This document shows, one piece after another, positions 18,909 through 29,448 of a stretch of 64,000 nt of DNA. This DNA comes from Phaeodactylum tricornutum CCAP 1055/1. Its lineage: Eukaryota; Bacillariophyta; Bacillariophyceae; Surirellales; Neidiaceae. The stretch covers positions 1-64,000 of the forward strand of contig NC_011674.1 of the NCBI RefSeq assembly GCF_000150955.2. The letters are read 5' to 3'. The notes below the pieces were generated by a model. It made no database searches and was not told the origin of the DNA. It worked only from the letters and a program-made list of their open reading frames with translations. The position numbers were made by a program, and so were the translations under genes. Position 1 is the stretch's first letter, and each line of letters begins with the position of its first letter.

Positions 18909-19357
18909 TCAATCGGTTCGTTGTTTATAAATACCGACTCGTGGTCCAGCTTCGTCTCGTTCATCCGCTGTCTTGTCGCTGTCCTCTTTGAAAGCCACGT
19001 AGCAGTATCCACTTATGATAATGTTTGTCATCAGAATTGCAGCACCCCCTGCCCAGTTATCAGGCTCACTTTTGTGTCGAAAGAAGTACTGGGCTACGAA
19101 AAAGGTCACAAGCGGCAAGGTAAACATGAGAGCAGTTGCCAGGCCCAGTTTTTGACCGACTTCACGGTTGTCGGGATGTAAAAGTCTGGTGAAGAACAGA
19201 GAACAAAGTTGTTGAATCAATGGTGGTTTACAAGATGCTCTTCAGAAGGTAAACACTAAACTGTGACTACCGAGTAGCCGTTAATATTTCTTCCCATATC
19301 GCCAAAGTGAAGCCTGCAATCTCCAAACAACTTTTCAAAGAGCGATCGTGTGGCCAT
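18909..19357 (-). CDS. VMA21: VMA21-like V-ATPase assembly protein, two exons (first exon tentative)
   Basis: Exon 2 (19185 down to 18909) encodes a two-pass protein matching the Vma21 plan: a membrane segment around 'A-L-M-F-T-L-P-L-V-T-F-F-V-A-Q', a short luminal loop, and a second segment 'A-A-I-L-M-T-N-I-I-I-S-G-Y'. Vma21 is an ER chaperone for assembly of the V-ATPase Vo sector. No ATG opens exon 2 and an upstream in-frame stop blocks extension, so an intron is required. My best model uses ATG at 19357, exon 1 of 26 nt (19332-19357), and an intron 19186-19331 with donor GTTGTT (weak) and acceptor TTCACCAG. That gives 100 residues, the usual family size. The exon 2 identity is firmer than exon 1. 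Confidence 0.7.
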
Positions 19358-19870
19358 TGCCGTTTTTCAAACCAAACGTACACTGAAAAACCCATATTCT
19401 CAGAAGCGCAACAAAAAGTAGCGAGAGGAATAGACAGTGAACGTAAGAATGGGTACAAAACCTCAATACCTTGCTGTTAATGCTAGAGATGGTTGATGAT
19501 GCAATAGTAAGGAAGGAGGTTCAGCAAAAGTCAAATATTGGTTGCCGACAGCTATTACGACTTTGTTCTTTTCCATCTCAACCTCGTTCATTAAATGGCG
19601 AAGTCGGTAGGACAACATGTATTTAATGGAACAAAAATCGGAAACGAGGAAGCTGTCGGCGAGACAAACAAATTGCTTGTTCTCTCTATCATGACGAAAC
19701 TAACAACACTAAAAAATGTCAGTTTGTCTCAAAGGTGTGCTCCACGTCGGCAAGCTTCTCGCAGAAAAGGATGAGAATCAAGCAATACACTCTAGTTGTT
19801 GTATATACAAACAACACTAGGGGTAATATAGTTTAAACAAGAGAGCAACGGTCTATGGCAGAAGCGCGAC
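19358..19870. other. Intergenic region between VMA21-like and NOP58 genes
   Basis: No gene is seen. It serves as promoter for the VMA21-like gene and 3' flank for NOP58, both on the minus strand. Confidence 0.5.
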
Positions 19871-21615
19871 TCATTCTTGTGACTTCCTCTTTTTCTTGTC
19901 TTTCTTGGCCTTTTTCGCTGACTTTTTCGCTTCGTCATCATCCTGTTCTTCGTCGTCGACAGCTTCAGCCTTCCGCTTCTTGTCCTTTTTTGACTTTTTC
20001 TTCGGTGATTCTTCATCTCCATTGTCTGATTTTTTCTTATCTTTCTTTTTTTTCTTTGTCGCATTCTCGTCCGTCTTACTTCCATTTGTCCCCACGTCCA
20101 ATACCATGTCACTAGAATCGTTGTAGGCAGGAGCAGCAGCGGCCGTCTTGGCCGCCACAGGATCGTACCTGGCTGTCTTGGATGCTGATACATTACCGTT
20201 GGTCACGAAGACTCCCCCTTCCAATTGTCGAAGCCGGGCTTCTACTTTGGCGCGGCCTTCGAAACCAATCGTCGTGTCAAGCTGATCAGCGGTTTCATCT
20301 GACAGCGCATCAACCCGAATGGCCAAAGACGCCTTAGCAGCCAGTACGCGCGAGATTTTTCCCTTGTTCTTTGGTGCTGCCTGTCCTATCAGTGAGGCAT
20401 GATAGATCAAGCCGTATTTCGGAGTATCGTGTTTCGTTTTTAAAGCGCGAAAGAGTGCCTTTTCGGCACCAAGGATTTGTACTGTGCTGGCCGGTTGTTT
20501 AGCAAGATTCATCAACGATCCAGCATGCGAAATCAAGCGGGCACCAACCAATTCACCGACAAGAATGGTCAAATTGGGTGCAATAGCGTTCATACGATTC
20601 TTGAGATACTCATATAGTTGCGACCGATACTCCGTCATGCTCAGTACTTGATCAGCCAGAGACTGAATGTTGAGAATATCAAAGTCAGCAATTTCGGTGC
20701 CCATGCTAATTTCAGCAGCCTCCTTTACTGCAGCTTCAACGTCTTCTTCTTCCAGAATATCACTCAAATCGTAGTTTTTGAAAGTAGGTCGCATACCGGC
20801 CTTAAGAACTAGTTTTGAGTACTTGGCATTGTCGCCAACGAGCCCTTGCAACTCAGGAAAGTGCCAACCATACCATTCCTTGACACGCATGGCATATGTG
20901 TTAATTTCTTTGTCAAGTTCGTCCAGCAAGCCCACGGCTTGGATGACCATGGTATCCACCTTGTCGGCGGAAAATTTGAGCTTGTACCGCGACAGTGAAT
21001 GAGAGAGACCAAGCTGCATCGCGCGCAAATCTTCTTTGGTTACGTTTGAATCGTCGTTGGTAAGCAATTCATCCATGTGCGCACGGATGCCACGAAATAT
21101 TTCCTGCGATTTGCTGTCGTGCACAATTTTGAGGTCATCACGAACTGACTCTTTGAGTGGGGCCGCGATTGCCTTGTCGGCGACGGCTACGCTCAAGTCG
21201 TTGGACTTTTTTAGTTTCTTTTTTAGAAAACTGGTGAGCGACTTACTCACCTTGCCTTCAACCATAGCGGAGGCGGCTGATACGGCATCGGCAGTGTCGG
21301 CAAAAGGCTTGAACGACACCATTTCCAAGAATTTGCTAGCCTTGCCAAAATCGGAAAAAAACGTGTCATGAATATCATCGGCGTCCGTCTTTTTCAACTT
21401 TTTCTCATCCGTGACCTAGAAGAGTGGTCCATCATTGATTTAGACATCGTTGTATTTGTGGCACGGTGTGAGTGATGATCGTTCCGCGGGACGATACGTC
21501 CGCATCCAGAGGTGTTCAAAGTGGATGACAGAGATCGTTCACTATCGAAATCCACCCCAAGTTGACGTACCTTGAACAACGAATAACCCGCCGGCGTTTC
21601 GAACAAAACGAGCAT
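19871..21615 (-). CDS. NOP58: NOP58/NOP5, core protein of box C/D snoRNPs
   Basis: Two exons: 21571-21615 (15 codons, starting M-L-V-L-F-E-T-P-A-G-Y) and 19871-21415. The 155-nt intron 21416-21570 begins GTACGT and ends TCTAG. The protein of 529 residues has the Nop5 N-terminal domain, a coiled coil, and the NOP (snoRNA-binding) domain with 'A-P-N-L-T-I-L-V-G-E-L-V-G-A-R-L' and 'Q-I-L-G-A-E-K-A-L-F-R-A-L'. It ends in the Lys/Glu/Asp repeats typical of eukaryotic Nop58. It scaffolds 2'-O-methylation guide particles in the nucleolus. Length and domain order are normal for the family, and the splice joins the conserved 'Y-x-L-F-K-V-x-D-E-K-K-L'. Confidence 0.95.
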
Positions 21616-22230
21616 GGTAGAAATCTGCACGTCCAGACCCAAGTTCGCTCAAACGTGGTTAGTTTATTTCGCTTCCGGTGATCCGATTTCCCAGAGTACT
21701 CCTATGCCTGTTGGACCTTGTTGCTTGAGATGAGGCTCGGTCTCCCATGGCCCGAAGATCAAAGATTTTGCGTGGTGGAAAAGACTGTCTGTCTTCGTCC
21801 GGCCATCGTCTGGCCATCGACCATATCCATCTCTCGCATCCTATGTATATCTACTTATCCGTTATTTACAGTTACCAAGAAAACGTTACATCTCGGTCAT
21901 CGTGAAATGCCTTTTCTTCCTTTGTGCGTAATTCCGTTGACTGTAAAACGAACATTCCCTTGGGATTTTCGTTTCGAAACTTTGGGCGTTGCTTGGAAAA
22001 GAAAACAACGAACGAAAAGAGTTGAGGCCACTACGCGAAGCTCACCATTTCATTACGGTCTACGGCTTTCAGCGTCTCGGCATAGCTGAAGAGTGGATGT
22101 TGAGTTGCTTGTCGTCGTCGTATTCATTCCGTGCACAAAAAAACTAGGGCTAGCGATATCCGTGATACTGAGACGTCCCGGTCATTATAGATTCCACGCT
22201 ATAGCAACTTTAGACAGTCATGCCAGTAAA
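21616..22230. other. Divergent promoter region, NOP58 / coiled-coil membrane protein
   Basis: A gene-free spacer of about 600 bp between head-to-head genes. Open frames here are short, have no recognisable content and are not called. Confidence 0.5.
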
Positions 22231-22755
22231 ATGGTGGGTGGAGGTACAGGATCACTGATGTCCCGGTATGACCACGCCTTGCCCTCTTCGGCAACAGTTC
22301 CCGACGGAACCGAGGTATCCTATCGCATGAATGCAACTACGATGTCGCCCGTTGAATCTTCGGTATTTACGCTTTCACCCCAACAGAGGTCGGTGCGTTC
22401 CAATCACCACAGCTACATAAGGAAAGTAAGCGGTACCAAGAAACTCCGCATGATACTCATTGGTAGTTTGGCAATATCTGCAACATTGCTCCTATGCACG
22501 GTTGCTTACATCAAGCTCGCAGGAAAAGTAAGGGTATATGCCAACACTGACGCTGCTGCTTGGAAACAAGAGCTGAGCGATATTGTTCGCAACTTGGAGA
22601 GGAAACTGAAAAGAATAGAGAACGACAATGAGTATCTCAAACAACGGTTAATGGATGTCGAAACGGAAAAGATTTTCCTACGTGAACAATACGAACAACA
22701 GCAGGCGGAAGCACGGAGAGCTACTGTCAATTTGAGGGGTACTATAGCGTTGTAA
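22231..22755 (+). CDS. Small single-pass membrane protein with C-terminal coiled coil
   Basis: The protein has 174 residues from the ATG at 22231; no ATG lies upstream in frame. A polar N-terminus of about 70 residues precedes one membrane segment (about 73-97, 'L-I-G-S-L-A-I-S-A-T-L-L-L'). A strongly heptad-like charged region (about 105-163) follows, rich in Leu, Glu, Lys and Arg. Lack of a cleavable signal suggests type II orientation with a lumenal or extracellular coiled coil. The family is not recognised. Confidence 0.6.
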   Translation: MVGGGTGSLMSRYDHALPSSATVPDGTEVSYRMNATTMSPVESSVFTLSPQQRSVRSNHHSYIRKVSGTKKLRMILIGSLAISATLLLCTVAYIKLAGKVRVYANTDAAAWKQELSDIVRNLERKLKRIENDNEYLKQRLMDVETEKIFLREQYEQQQAEARRATVNLRGTIAL

Positions 22756-24039
22756 CCAGCAATCAAAAGGCAGCACTTGAAGATGGACTCAAAAACAGGT
22801 TGCGCTGGTACACAGACCGCACCAATAAATCCAAGTAGCATCAAGGAGACAGTCCTTTTGTCGAGATACATCGAAATTTAATCCAGCAAAGGTTCACAGC
22901 ATTTTCCTGCCACAAATGGCTCCATACTGCCCTTACTCTACAGGCTTAAGAAAGAGGAACCGCAACATGGGACACCTACCATGCGCTGGCCCTAATCCAT
23001 TTTTGTCTTGCAACAAGACTACGCTGCCACAGCATTTATTAGGTCAATATAAAAAGGTAATATGGGACTGCTCAGACCTTGAGGGCAAGATTTCAAGGCA
23101 GACCCCACAGATCTTTTTTGCATTATGAATGTAAGTCTGAAACGGACTTCTAAAAGATCTGCCGGCCTGAAAAATGTACTTCTTCTTTCTACCTTTCTGA
23201 TCAAAGAAACTGTAAGTGTTTTGCTGTCTAACATAAAGGATACAATGCATTATGACACAATGCTAATCCAAGGCACCGTGGTGATGACAAAGCCTAGCTA
23301 ATGGATGGTATTTAAGAACTTGTCATGGCAATCTGGATATTACCAATCAACTAGGCTCCACCATCTACAGGAAGAAAAATCTTGCATAGAGTATGTCAAG
23401 GGTTGCGATTCATTAAGAGGCAACAGTAAGCAATCTGGAATAATTGCTGTCAGCTGACTTTGCAAGAATTGCAGACATAGGCTCACCAAACATAGGACAT
23501 CCACAGTGAGACCATGGATCATTTTGGTATGAAAAGAGAGGTCTTGATATGACTGATATTGGCACATCAGATGCGCCAACCAAGGACAAAGTTTGTTCCA
23601 TGAACTGTTAGCATTCAAACAAGTCTGCGTAAAAATGACTTTCCATGCTTCACGGTTGGTAAGTCCAGCACAGAAAAAGGCCTCGGGTGACTGACATGAT
23701 CCAATTCGTAAGCATGGCGGACGAATTTTACATAGTTTTGCAAACTATCACGGATTGTCTGATCTACAGTCAGCTATCATGCTTATTATGAACATTGAGA
23801 CGGTTGATTGTTTGCGGAAGCAGTCATGTGTTGAACAGATCTAGCAACACGTTGTCTGCACGCGTCCAGAATCAATTCTTAAAAAATCCATAGTCACATA
23901 ACCCAATTGACAAATTTGATTGCGAACTACCTTAACAACAGTGATAACAGTATCCATAATATGAACCGACCGATGAACTCTTAGTTAGTCTGTCGATTTC
24001 ACGCATTTGCAAAGTTCTACTAGATAGAACCGTAAATTA
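22756..24039. other. Gene-free stretch, 1.3 kb
   Basis: Translating both strands gave only short frames with no family resemblance. There is no sign of intact transposon ends. The right end is the promoter of the GT32 gene. Confidence 0.5.
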
Positions 24040-25338
24040 ATGTTTCCTTTGTCCAATTTTTATGGTGTGTTGTTTCACAGTCGACTCCGCGCACTGGGTG
24101 CACAATCTTTTATTTCTAATTCTCCTGGATGCGGAAAGCAAATTAACAGTAAACACATTCACAGGCTCCCTTCTGTCGCTTTATTTCTGGATCAGATGAA
24201 CCGCACACTTCTTGTGATCATCGTGTCCTTTATGCTCATCACAGCAGGCTACCAAACCATTACAAATCAAAAACTCCTGTCTTCCTACGCTTCACAGCCA
24301 ACAATCTCCGATCCAAGTGACAACATATTGTCTGGAGGATCAATGCTCAGTGAATCATTCAACAATCTACAAAGGTCTGGACAAACGTTGGGGCGAGAAA
24401 ATTTATCAGAATTACACGGCTTTCCATCAACACCATGTTTGCCATTGACCCAAATCGTGCAAAGGGAAAAGGAGGTTTGCCCGGCTCCTTTTGTGGTGGT
24501 GAACGATACGATACTCGACTCGAGTTTGGCACACAAAGGAGGACGACGTATTCCGCGGATTGTCCATGTAACGGCAAAATCTAGATGCATGCCATCACAG
24601 TTCTCCACAGTAATTGACGCTTGGCGATTTGAGGATCATTCATTGTTTGTGCACAATGACGCGGCTGTGGACAAGCTCTTGTACCGTGTTTGGCCCGAAT
24701 TTCCACAACTTCAAAAGGCCTTGCACTGCTTGAAGTCGGGTGCTGCCAAGGCCGATTTGTGGCGAGCTCTGGTCCTCTGGGAGTATGGAGGAATATACAC
24801 GGATATCGACAATCTCCCGAAACTTTTCAATGGCACAACAATTAAGAACGAAGACCAGTCATTTTTCGTTGTTGAACGTATCGGAGTCCCGTCCCAGTAC
24901 TTTATGGCTGCCGAGCCGCACCATCCGCTATTGTACCTTTTGGTTCAAGTGACCCTTCACCGGCTTTATGATCTCAGTGACGTTGAAAATCAATACGTCC
25001 CGTTTGTTACAGGGCCAGGAGCGTTAAAGAATGCCTTCATTGCCTTCATGAACAAGCAAAATTCGCCCGTGAATTCGTCAAAATATGAATCTTTTCAGCG
25101 TGTTCATCAAGGACACTTCACTGGCTTGCATAATCGCACAGCGACGCTGGTAGGCAAGCAGCGCAACTCTAACGAGTACGTCGCACGTGGCGTCGTCCCA
25201 CGAAAGGCAAATTTGTATATGACCATGAACATGACTCATTTCGGAAGGGAAAAAAAGGAGCCCATAATTGAATCTTGCTTTCAACGTTTATACAGGCGCG
25301 AGGATTTTGCACTCATTGAAAACACTGTTCTTTGGTGA
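24040..25338 (+). CDS. OCH1-like glycosyltransferase, GT32 (DXD) family
   Basis: The protein has 432 residues from the ATG at 24040, or 380 from an ATG at 24196 that sits just before the membrane anchor. The anchor (about residues 55-70) gives a type II Golgi topology. The catalytic domain shows the GT32 pattern: 'I-P-R-I-V-H', 'A-K-A-D-L-W-R', then 'W-E-Y-G-G-I-Y-T-D-I-D' with the metal-binding D-x-D at 255-257. 'G-P-G-A-L' follows in the acceptor half. Family members use nucleotide sugars such as GDP-mannose to extend N-glycans or glycolipids; the sugar here is unknown. Several N-x-S/T sites are present. The start choice is uncertain. Confidence 0.88.
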   Translation: MFPLSNFYGVLFHSRLRALGAQSFISNSPGCGKQINSKHIHRLPSVALFLDQMNRTLLVIIVSFMLITAGYQTITNQKLLSSYASQPTISDPSDNILSGGSMLSESFNNLQRSGQTLGRENLSELHGFPSTPCLPLTQIVQREKEVCPAPFVVVNDTILDSSLAHKGGRRIPRIVHVTAKSRCMPSQFSTVIDAWRFEDHSLFVHNDAAVDKLLYRVWPEFPQLQKALHCLKSGAAKADLWRALVLWEYGGIYTDIDNLPKLFNGTTIKNEDQSFFVVERIGVPSQYFMAAEPHHPLLYLLVQVTLHRLYDLSDVENQYVPFVTGPGALKNAFIAFMNKQNSPVNSSKYESFQRVHQGHFTGLHNRTATLVGKQRNSNEYVARGVVPRKANLYMTMNMTHFGREKKEPIIESCFQRLYRREDFALIENTVLW

Positions 25339-25779
25339 AGATATCGTTCGCTGTCAGAACAAGCTATTGCTAGCAGAATTGGAGGCAATTTCGCATCCGG
25401 TAGATGATTCCGAGTGCGAAATTCACTTGGCGATCGGCATAGCACTGACGGCAATAAAGGAGCACGGCTGACTATAAGGTGGCTACGGGCCGATTCTATA
25501 TGTATAATTTGGCGGACAACGTGTTAGTTGTCAGTTAAATGGTAAACATAGCTCACAGTCAACTTAAATTTGCTCTTCAAATCAATCAAAGGAATGCAGG
25601 CTTCCCCAGGGGTTTGCTGCTCAGAGCCAGCTCTTGACATAAACTGACAGTGAAAGTGAGTCACAGTCACAGGCAGTAGAAATCTAAATTTCTTCCGGCG
25701 TGAAACCGATGCATCGAAATTTATATGACTTCCTCCGTGGACGAAGTCATGTGTTTCAGGTTGACAACACTTACTGCCG
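25339..25779. other. Intergenic region, 440 bp
   Basis: No gene is seen; 3' flank of the GT32 gene and promoter of the following membrane protein. Confidence 0.45.
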
Positions 25780-26724
25780 ATGCGCTTAATATCTTCGTCA
25801 TATTGGATTGCCAATCTTTGGACTTCGCCGATAAAGGCGACTCCTCCACCGTCCTCTTTACATACTCAAGGATTGACAGCTGCATGCAACTGGCTTACAG
25901 TTAGACCATCGGCAGCGAGAAGACGGTGTGTACGAATAAGACATTTAGCGCACTTCCGAGATCAAGCTGATCACGATCTTGGATATTTAACGCCGCTGAC
26001 AGCTACAACTGCTCATCCGAACCAAACGCTACCAGAATTCGATAATATTTTGGGCGAAGCCGATCTCACGTCGGAACTATTCGCAGATTTGACAATCAAA
26101 TTTCAAATAAGGTCCGTCGAACACTGCATTAGCCAGGAATCGGAAAGCCTAATGAGAAGGCTGTCGTACGCTGCTCTTTTGCTTCTTGGAACAGTGGTAG
26201 CAAGCAACCTACTAGGGGCCTTGCTGTACAACTCGAACGCTGCGCAAGAATGGCGCTACTGGTGGCCTCTCACAGGTGTTGTATACGTTGCGCAAGCCTA
26301 CCAGAACCTTTCGGAGAAGGATTTTGGTGGGAAATCCGTTCCGCTACTACCCTTCCCAATAATTTCCGTGTGGGCTAACATCCTTGCCGGACTCTGTGGT
26401 ATTGGACTGGTTGTTGGTGGCGCCTACGATGCCTTTATGCCTGTATGGATGATGGGACCGAATGTAGTGACCGAAGCTGGTATTGGACAGGATAGTGCCG
26501 TAGCTCTGATGTTACTCACTGCGTACTCCGTGTTGAATTGTACCACTTCGGCGAGGAGTTTTAAAGACACAGACTCGGGCATCCATAGCTGGTGCTCGCC
26601 CCACTTTCCGAATAGCGCGCAACTACTGGCACAAATTGCACTTTTGTCGCAATTGTACATACTGGGAGACGGCTCCATCAATGCTATCCTTGCAGACGTA
26701 TTCTCAGCGTTGCCAGTTAATTAA
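25780..26724 (+). CDS. Multi-pass membrane protein of unknown function
   Basis: The open frame gives 314 residues from the ATG at 25780. The recognisable protein part starts at the ATG at 26152 (190 residues) with 'M-R-R-L-S-Y-A-A-L-L-L-L-G'. From there four or so hydrophobic segments alternate with short polar loops ('W-R-Y-W-W-P-L', 'G-P-N-V-V-T-E-A', 'I-L-G-D-G-S-I'). The preceding 124 residues are polar, have no clear motif, and may be upstream untranslated sequence or an unspliced leader. I do not recognise the family. The start at 26152 is my preference. Confidence 0.6.
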   Translation: MRLISSSYWIANLWTSPIKATPPPSSLHTQGLTAACNWLTVRPSAARRRCVRIRHLAHFRDQADHDLGYLTPLTATTAHPNQTLPEFDNILGEADLTSELFADLTIKFQIRSVEHCISQESESLMRRLSYAALLLLGTVVASNLLGALLYNSNAAQEWRYWWPLTGVVYVAQAYQNLSEKDFGGKSVPLLPFPIISVWANILAGLCGIGLVVGGAYDAFMPVWMMGPNVVTEAGIGQDSAVALMLLTAYSVLNCTTSARSFKDTDSGIHSWCSPHFPNSAQLLAQIALLSQLYILGDGSINAILADVFSALPVN

Positions 26725-26893
26725 TGCGCGTCGGAAAAGCGAAGAGGATTTCTCGGATGATTGCTTACAGTTAAAGACTATGAATGCCATGGCGGAATCA
26801 ATGCGGCGTCAGCTGCAAATTTAGTGAGATGAAGTCCGAGGATAATTCTTATTGCGATGATCAGGTATTGCAGGCCTTTACCACTTTTGAAAG

Positions 26894-27562
26894 TCATTCT
26901 ACTCTGATGATTTGATCGCCCGTTAGACGTTCGTTCGTAACGATTGCGTAGTAGCAACCAATCGCAGCTAAGTTCCCATCCCCATCAAAGAGGGCCGATG
27001 AGCTTCCTTCTGGCGCAGCAATGCCAAAGGCAAACCAAGCATAGCCCGCAATCCAGACTCGTTCTTCCAGCCAAGGCTAGCCTCATGTCATAAAAGTCAA
27101 AACATGAGAGGTCACTCTATTCCAGTCGGCAGGGGCTAACTCTGTGATCAGTATTGGTCACTGGTGCACAGCGTAGGTCTTCTCCATATATATGCGGAAC
27201 GCAGCAAAATTTGCTCCGCCATACCAGTGCACACCAATCCAGTCCACGCGCTGGCACGAAGCTTCAGAATGATGCATAAATGTATGCATCCAAGGGCCTC
27301 TTGACAACGCCGCCGGAGGGCTAGTATTAGTACATTGGGAGCCTGCAACATTGGCCACGCCGCGATCGCTTCTTTTACAATTATGTTGGATTGTTTCTGT
27401 CGATCGAATTCGTTGAAAGCGAGGATTTTTTGGCCGTGCAGTTCTAGAGAAAGGGCACACGCTCTTGCTCTACGCGTTCTTGTAGTCGAGACCGGTTTCG
27501 CCCACCCCAATCATGGGAATAAATTCGACAAAAATGGCTGCGCCTCATTGCATGTCAAGCCC
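26894..27562 (-). pseudogene. Broken glycoside hydrolase (GH128 / 'glycosyl hydrolase catalytic core') gene
   Basis: On the minus strand, pieces of a GH128-type TIM-barrel hydrolase follow in order: 'F-V-E-F-I-P-M-I', then 'L-A-F-N-E-F-D' (usual L-G-F-N-E-P-D, with the acid/base Glu), then 'E-A-I-A-A-W-P', then 'V-D-W-I-G-V-H-W-Y-G-G', then 'I-L-I-T-E-L-A-P-A-D-W' (the nucleophile-region Glu), then 'Y-A-W-F-A-F-G' and a terminal 'A-I-G-C-Y-Y'. The family cleaves beta-1,3-glucans. The frame is not continuous: one shift lies between the N-E-F-D and H-W-Y-G-G parts, and stops interrupt the later part (after 'T-Y-A-V-H-Q' and around 'T-F-M-T'). Some could be intron borders, but no good splice sites were seen. 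Confidence 0.65.
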
Positions 27563-28707
27563 CAAGAGTAGTTCTAATATGCATGTGGCTTAAGTGTTAA
27601 AACCCGAGGCAAGTTGGTGACCTAGTCGCCGCGCTGACCTTTGTCCCGTAGTGTCATGACAATTCCCTTTTTACCAGGGAGTGGGAGGAACTAAAATAGG
27701 TACGAAATTGTGGTGACGCTGCAGTTGCCATGGATGTCAAAGGTTCAATCGCTATTACCAAAGGGAAGGCACTGCGCGGAAAGAAAAATGGCTGTTGAAT
27801 TGGGTTGGAAGTTGGGATGGATCGCAGCTTTGGTGTCAGTATCCCTGTGATTACTGGTAAGATATTGAAAGAGTACTGTCAACACCGATATCTCCAATCA
27901 CGCTGGTAAGTGTATTGGAGCTATCGCCAAGGGCTCTTAGGCGGCGAAACAGACGACTTTTTGCGAAGAACGTGGGGGGTTCGCGAGATTGATCTTCACA
28001 GCAGGCAGCGTTTCCAGAAGCTTCTCCAGCCACAAGACTTGTGCTTGGAACAGACCCGCATACTGTCAATTCTCCGTCGATACACTCGTCTTGGTTCATA
28101 TTCTCGTGAAAACACTGTGATGATCTTGAACCACGGTCATGTCCATTGTCCGACTTCTCGCTCTTTGACTTTTTCTATTGGCTATCGTAGCCTCACGCTC
28201 GACCTTCCAGAAAAGCAAGCAACTCCTGCTTTGCACCTCCAGTGGTACAATCAAAACGATTTTAGAATCACTGTCGTCAAGGCGTTGCCGCCGAATTGCT
28301 CCATGGCTCTTGGGAAGGAATATCAGTTATGGACATGTCTGTGCAACAGAAACCCTGACGAGAGCACGACAAAGTTTTGTTTGTGTCCGTGCTATTTTAC
28401 AGACGGCGGGAGGCGACATCTGCACTTACGGTACTGTTAATGGTATCAGGCCAACATGACCGACAAAATGCGGATTCCCTACCTACTCCGTGGCTAGTAT
28501 GGAATGGCGGACGGACTAGCGAGAGTAGCCGAGGACAGACCTCACCTAGAATCACAAAAGCACATCTTTACAACAACCCTTGCAAAACGGTCAAGCAAAC
28601 TAACCGTAAATACATAAAATGCATCCCGACGAGTAGACGTGAAATCGTTTCGTCGCCGTCAGAATAACTTGCTGGTGTCAAGCAGCTTGCCGACGATTTG
28701 CGATTAT
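27563..28707. other. Stretch without a recognised gene, 1.1 kb
   Basis: An open frame of 176 codons lies at 27910-28440, but it starts without clear context, has no recognisable domain, and overlaps equally long frames in other phases. I do not call it. The right end is the promoter of the clamp-domain gene. Confidence 0.4.
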
Positions 28708-29319
28708 ATGTCGCAAATGGAAGAATCAGAGGCTCGAGCGAATTTACAAGCGACATTGGACGGCACAACCACTAGTTCCACGGCGATGACGGCCGGAGAG
28801 GAATCCCAGCCTCAAGCAATATCTCCATCTGCCGTCATCGTCGGTAACGCGTTGACCGAATCGGAACCATCCAGCGAAGAACCTGAGTCGAGCCATTTAA
28901 ATCCTGAAGGATCCTTCGGGTATGACGCCGATGCATCAAAGCACGGTCTCGATTTAAGGCCGGGTCGCATCGAAGAAAAGTTGCTGGACGAGCTGTCACC
29001 GTCGCGTTCGACGGTCGAAATTGTAGACGAGGGCGATGGCGGCGATACCAAGGTAGAAGCTGCCCCTGATTTTTTTAATTACGGTCTCGAATTTTGGGAA
29101 AAGTCCAGAGCCACTTGGCTTGCTACTAATCGCGATGAAACGCGAATATCTCCACACGCCAAGCCTTTGGAAGTGGACGAGATCATCGACGCCATTTTTG
29201 CCGCCCCTCGGCAGTGGCGGGAAACTACGGGACCTACACGCTTTCCGACGCCGGTACCGCTTCCGCAAATGATTGACATTCTGCAGGATTTATGGGAAGC
29301 TGAGGGACTGGAGGTTTAG
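28708..29319 (+). CDS. Gag1-like clamp domain (DUF4050) protein
   Basis: The protein has 203 residues from the ATG at 28708. The N-terminal half is Ser/Glu-rich and disordered. The C-terminal 85 residues follow the plant/fungal DUF4050 pattern: 'W-E-K-S-R-A-T-W-L', a variable loop, 'D-E-I-I-D-A-I-F', then 'F-P-T-P-V-P-L-P-Q-M-I-D-I-L' and 'L-W-E-A-E-G-L'. In fission yeast the Gag1 protein of this family recruits Hul5/Rsp5-type ligase activity to TOR signalling; a similar adaptor role here is only an extrapolation. It converges on the PET191 gene with about 130 bp between stop codons. Confidence 0.72.
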   Translation: MSQMEESEARANLQATLDGTTTSSTAMTAGEESQPQAISPSAVIVGNALTESEPSSEEPESSHLNPEGSFGYDADASKHGLDLRPGRIEEKLLDELSPSRSTVEIVDEGDGGDTKVEAAPDFFNYGLEFWEKSRATWLATNRDETRISPHAKPLEVDEIIDAIFAAPRQWRETTGPTRFPTPVPLPQMIDILQDLWEAEGLEV

Positions 29320-29448
29320 ATTAGAGATTTCGACTTTCCGCGTCGTGTTACCAAATTAATTTTCATTGCTATTCACGCTCAATTGATTGCTTTGTATGAA
29401 GCCAGATTGTAGTCCCACAATGTAACTTAGGGTAAGCGGTATTGTCCT

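Noticed and set aside
21718-22089. A 123-codon frame upstream of the coiled-coil membrane protein
   Set aside because: No recognisable domain, poor start context, and it lies in a divergent promoter region.
23340-23618. A 92-codon minus-strand frame in the 22.8-24.0 kb spacer
   Set aside because: I tried to read it as a retroelement or host exon and found no family motif in any phase.
27910-28440. A 176-codon plus-strand frame
   Set aside because: Comparable frames overlap it in other phases, it has no domain or codon pattern, and I could not relate it to any family.
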